Positions 23,375 to 26,348 of a stretch of 26,348 bases of DNA are shown in pieces. The DNA is from Flavobacteriales bacterium (GTDB lineage: Bacteria > Bacteroidota > Bacteroidia > Flavobacteriales > Flavobacteriaceae), in the NCBI GenBank assembly GCA_002747735.1, contig PDQE01000076.1:1-26348 (forward strand), given 5' to 3'. The notes under the pieces were generated by a model. That model worked only from the letters and a program-made list of their open reading frames with translations, had not been told where the DNA came from and did not search any database. The translations under genes and the position numbers were made by a program. How positions within the stretch are numbered: position 1 is the first letter of the stretch; each line of letters opens with the position of its first letter.

Positions 23375-26323
23375 ATGCAGTACAATTTTAATGAAATAGA
23401 AGCCAAATGGCAAAAATATTGGGCAGAAAACCAAACATTTAAGGCTGCCAACCCCGGCGAGGAAGGAGCAAATAAACCAAAGTATTACGTACTTGATATG
23501 TTTCCTTATCCCAGTGGTGCCGGATTACACGTAGGACATCCGTTAGGTTATATAGCTTCTGATATATATGCCCGCTACAAACGCCATAAGGGGTTTAACG
23601 TCCTGCATCCACAAGGTTATGATAGTTTTGGATTGCCGGCCGAACAATATGCCATTCAAACCGGCCAGCATCCGGCCATTACCACCGAAGAAAACATTAA
23701 AACCTACAGACGGCAATTAGACCAACTCGGTTTTTCTTTTGACTGGAGTCGTGAAGTAAGAACTTCAGAACCAAAATATTATAAATGGACACAATGGATT
23801 TTTACTCAATTATTTAATTCATGGTATAATAAAGATACCGATAAGGCGGAAGAAATTACCACCCTAATTGCTCATTTTGAAAAAGCCGGGACCACTAATG
23901 TAAATGCTGTTGCCGATGAAAATGTTATTGAATTTACCGCCGAAGAGTGGGCAAATTTTTCTGATGACGAAAAAGAACATGTGTTATTGCAATACCGGCT
24001 TACTTATTTATCAGATACGCAAGTGAATTGGTGTCCGGCACTGGGAACGGTATTGGCCAATGATGAAATTGTAAACGGTGTTTCCGAGCGTGGCGGCCAT
24101 CCGGTAGAACGGAAAAAAATGCGGCAATGGAGTATGCGAATTACCGCCTATGCACAGCGGTTATTGAATGGATTAGAAAAAATAGACTGGCCAGAACCGC
24201 TTAAAGATGCTCAACGAAACTGGATTGGCAGGAGTGAAGGAGCCATGATAAAGTTCCCCGTTATAATTACAAAGGAACTTCCGCTGGCCCAAGAAAAAGA
24301 AATCCTCTCTCCCACCCATTCCCAAAAAAAGAGCCCAGGAGAAAACTCATCCAGAGGGGATGAAACCGCTCAGAAAAAGTGGGAACTTAGCGTTTTCACA
24401 ACCCGTCCCGATACCATTTTCGGAGTTTCATTTATGACCTTGGCACCGGAACATGAATTAGTAGAAAAAATAACTACTCCAGAACAAAAAAAAGCTGTTG
24501 ATGCCTATGTAAAGGCAACAGCAAAAAGAAGCGAGTTGGATAGAATGGCAGACGTTAAAACCATTTCGGGAGTTTTTACCGGGGCTTATGCCGAGCATCC
24601 TTTTACTAAAGAGCCTATCCCTATTTGGATTGGCGATTACGTATTGGCAAGCTATGGCACAGGAGCTGTAATGGCTGTTCCTTGTGGCGACCAACGCGAT
24701 TACGATTTTGCAAAACATTTTAACCTTCCTATTCCCAATATTTTTAAAGATGTTGACATCAGCAAAGCAGCTTTTGCTGATAAAGAAAATACCATTATTG
24801 CCAATTCTGATTTTCTTAACGACCTTCCTTTTAAAGCTGCAATACAAACCATTTTGAATGAAATTGAAAAACAAGGCGTGGGCTATAGAAAAATAAATTA
24901 TAGAATACGAGATGCCGTATTTAGCCGCCAACGCTATTGGGGCGAACCCTTTCCTATATATTACGTAAACGGATTGCCAAAAATGATAGATGAGAAATAT
25001 CTACCGCTTGAATTGCCCGAAGTAGAAAAATACCTACCCACGGAAGATGGCAAACCGCCTTTAGGCAATGCCGAAATTTGGGCTTGGGACATTGAGCAAA
25101 ACAAAGTGGTTAAAAATGCCCAAATTGACCACCAAACGGTATTCCCTTTGGAATTGAACACCATGCCCGGATGGGCCGGAAGTTCCCAGTATTTTAACCG
25201 GTATATGGACCCTCATAACGACAAAGAAATTTTTTCACAAGAAGCTATTAATTATTGGCAGGATGTGGACTTATATATAGGCGGTAGCGAACACGCCACC
25301 GGCCACCTGCTCTACAGTCGTTTTTGGCAAAAATTTATGTTTGACAGAGGCTTAGTACCAAAAGATGAATATGCCAAAAAATTGATTAATCAAGGGATGA
25401 TATTGGGGACGAGTGCGATTATTTACAGAATCTCCGGAACAAACAAATATGTTTCTAAAGGATTAAAAAACAAATATACGGTTGATGAGATAAGAGTAGA
25501 TGTAAATTTAGTCAATTCCTCTAATGAATTGGATATAGAAAGTTTTAGAAACTGGCGTCCGGAATATAGGAATGCGGAATTTATAAAAGAACAAGATGGT
25601 ACTTTTAAAGTAATCCGCGAAGTTGAAAAAATGTCCAAGTCTAAGTACAATGTGGTAAACCCCGACGCCATCTGTGAGCAATATGGTGCGGACAGTTTAC
25701 GTATGTACGAAATGTTTTTGGGCCCTTTAGATCAGGCAAAACCATGGAATACTGCCGGAATATCCGGAGTTTTCAGTTTCTTAAAAAAATTGTGGAAATT
25801 ATACCACACCGGAGAAAACGGTAATTTCTATGTGCAAAACACTCCTCCTTTGAAGGAGCCTCAAAAGGCTTTTAAAATCTTACACAAAACCATTAAAAAA
25901 GTAGAAGAAGACATTGAAAACTTTTCATTCAATACTTCAATATCCACTTTTATGATTGCCGTAAATGAACTTAATGCACTAAAATGCACAAGCAGAGAAA
26001 TTTTGGAACCGTTGATTATTTTAATATCGCCCTTTGCTCCGCACATTACAGAGGAAATATGGTCTAAATTGGGGCATAAAGAATCAATCAGTAAGGCAGA
26101 ATTTCCCAAATTTGAAGAAAAATATTTGGTAGAAAGCACAAAAACCTATCCGATTTCTTTTAATGGCAAAATGCGTTTTACTATGGATTTATCTTTGGAT
26201 TTGAATAAGGAGCAAATTGAAGAAGCCGTTATGGCACACGAAAAAACCCAAGCTCAGTTAAAAGGCAGAACACCCAAAAAAGTAATCATAGTACCGGGAA
26301 AAATAGTTAATATTGTTGGTTAA
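23375..26323 (+). CDS. leuS: Leucyl-tRNA synthetase
   Basis: This class I synthetase charges tRNA-Leu and proofreads with a CP1 editing domain. At 982 residues it is longer than E. coli LeuRS (860), as usual in Bacteroidota. The HIGH motif is HVGH (52-55) in YPSGAGLHVGHPLGY, and KMSKS lies at 752-756. Editing-domain motifs include FTTRPDTIFG and YGTGAVMAVPCGDQRDYDF. A lineage-type insertion follows the 'GMILG' region (GTNKYVSKGLKNKY onward). Unusually, a hydrophilic segment rich in S, K, E and Q (about 304-339) sits just before FTTRPDT and looks inserted. The C-terminal anticodon-binding and tRNA-binding domains are complete, and the stop is 25 bp from the window end. Confidence 0.97.
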   Translation: MQYNFNEIEAKWQKYWAENQTFKAANPGEEGANKPKYYVLDMFPYPSGAGLHVGHPLGYIASDIYARYKRHKGFNVLHPQGYDSFGLPAEQYAIQTGQHPAITTEENIKTYRRQLDQLGFSFDWSREVRTSEPKYYKWTQWIFTQLFNSWYNKDTDKAEEITTLIAHFEKAGTTNVNAVADENVIEFTAEEWANFSDDEKEHVLLQYRLTYLSDTQVNWCPALGTVLANDEIVNGVSERGGHPVERKKMRQWSMRITAYAQRLLNGLEKIDWPEPLKDAQRNWIGRSEGAMIKFPVIITKELPLAQEKEILSPTHSQKKSPGENSSRGDETAQKKWELSVFTTRPDTIFGVSFMTLAPEHELVEKITTPEQKKAVDAYVKATAKRSELDRMADVKTISGVFTGAYAEHPFTKEPIPIWIGDYVLASYGTGAVMAVPCGDQRDYDFAKHFNLPIPNIFKDVDISKAAFADKENTIIANSDFLNDLPFKAAIQTILNEIEKQGVGYRKINYRIRDAVFSRQRYWGEPFPIYYVNGLPKMIDEKYLPLELPEVEKYLPTEDGKPPLGNAEIWAWDIEQNKVVKNAQIDHQTVFPLELNTMPGWAGSSQYFNRYMDPHNDKEIFSQEAINYWQDVDLYIGGSEHATGHLLYSRFWQKFMFDRGLVPKDEYAKKLINQGMILGTSAIIYRISGTNKYVSKGLKNKYTVDEIRVDVNLVNSSNELDIESFRNWRPEYRNAEFIKEQDGTFKVIREVEKMSKSKYNVVNPDAICEQYGADSLRMYEMFLGPLDQAKPWNTAGISGVFSFLKKLWKLYHTGENGNFYVQNTPPLKEPQKAFKILHKTIKKVEEDIENFSFNTSISTFMIAVNELNALKCTSREILEPLIILISPFAPHITEEIWSKLGHKESISKAEFPKFEEKYLVESTKTYPISFNGKMRFTMDLSLDLNKEQIEEAVMAHEKTQAQLKGRTPKKVIIVPGKIVNIVG

Positions 26324-26348
26324 CAGCCAATTAATTATAAAAATATTG

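Noticed and set aside
24458..24931. A 157-codon open frame on the minus strand
   Set aside because: It lies wholly within leuS, whose frame contains conserved editing-domain motifs. The antisense frame is a by-product of codon bias.

Overview
The window is AT-rich chromosomal DNA from a member of the Bacteroidota, most likely a Flavobacteriales relative. The case rests on the DUF3078, DUF3109 and DUF2911 proteins, flavobacterial-type Dxs and LeuRS, lipoproteins and signal peptides ending in SQ/AQ, and repeated TAnnTTTG promoter -7 elements in front of genes. No tRNA, rRNA, CRISPR array, prophage or complete insertion sequence was seen.

Layout. (1) 1-1643: a small lipoprotein locus on the minus strand, with an intact 316-aa lipoprotein translationally coupled to a related gene that carries two in-frame stops. 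(2) 1644-6234: dxs (isoprenoid precursor synthesis), a DUF3078 outer-membrane-type protein, and a convergent dNTP triphosphohydrolase whose stop codon overlaps that of DUF3078. (3) 6388-11757: a phosphate block of an OprO/P-like porin, a PiT permease with a PhoU-like tail, and a convergent Na/Pi cotransporter, also with a PhoU-like tail. (4) 11758-13493: a small beta-barrel protein and a small Tic20/DUF4870-like membrane protein, surrounded by repeats. (5) 13494-15463: DUF3109 divergent from tyrS. (6) 15828-18656: a three-gene operon of a DUF2807 protein, an OmpR-type response regulator and a histidine kinase. (7) 18986-26323: asnB, a DUF2911 protein, a lipoprotein amidohydrolase and leuS.

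Most genes are housekeeping. The unusual material is mainly non-coding. A ~147-bp dispersed repeat, carrying its own promoter-like box and start codon, occurs twice in direct orientation and brackets a 5.4-kb block that includes tyrS. The second copy is split by a 97-bp MITE-like element with 25-bp terminal inverted repeats and a 5-bp target duplication, which the uninterrupted first copy proves to be an insertion. A second, more diverged element with similar ends lies at 11888-12043. Other points of note are a possible leaderless GTG start for dxs, an apparently inserted hydrophilic segment in the LeuRS editing region, and three internal repeats in the first lipoprotein.

Functional links inferred from layout: the porin, PiT and Na/Pi genes probably form a phosphate route from outer to inner membrane. 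The DUF2807 protein, response regulator and kinase are probably co-transcribed as an envelope-sensing unit. The other genes are neighbours without an evident shared pathway.
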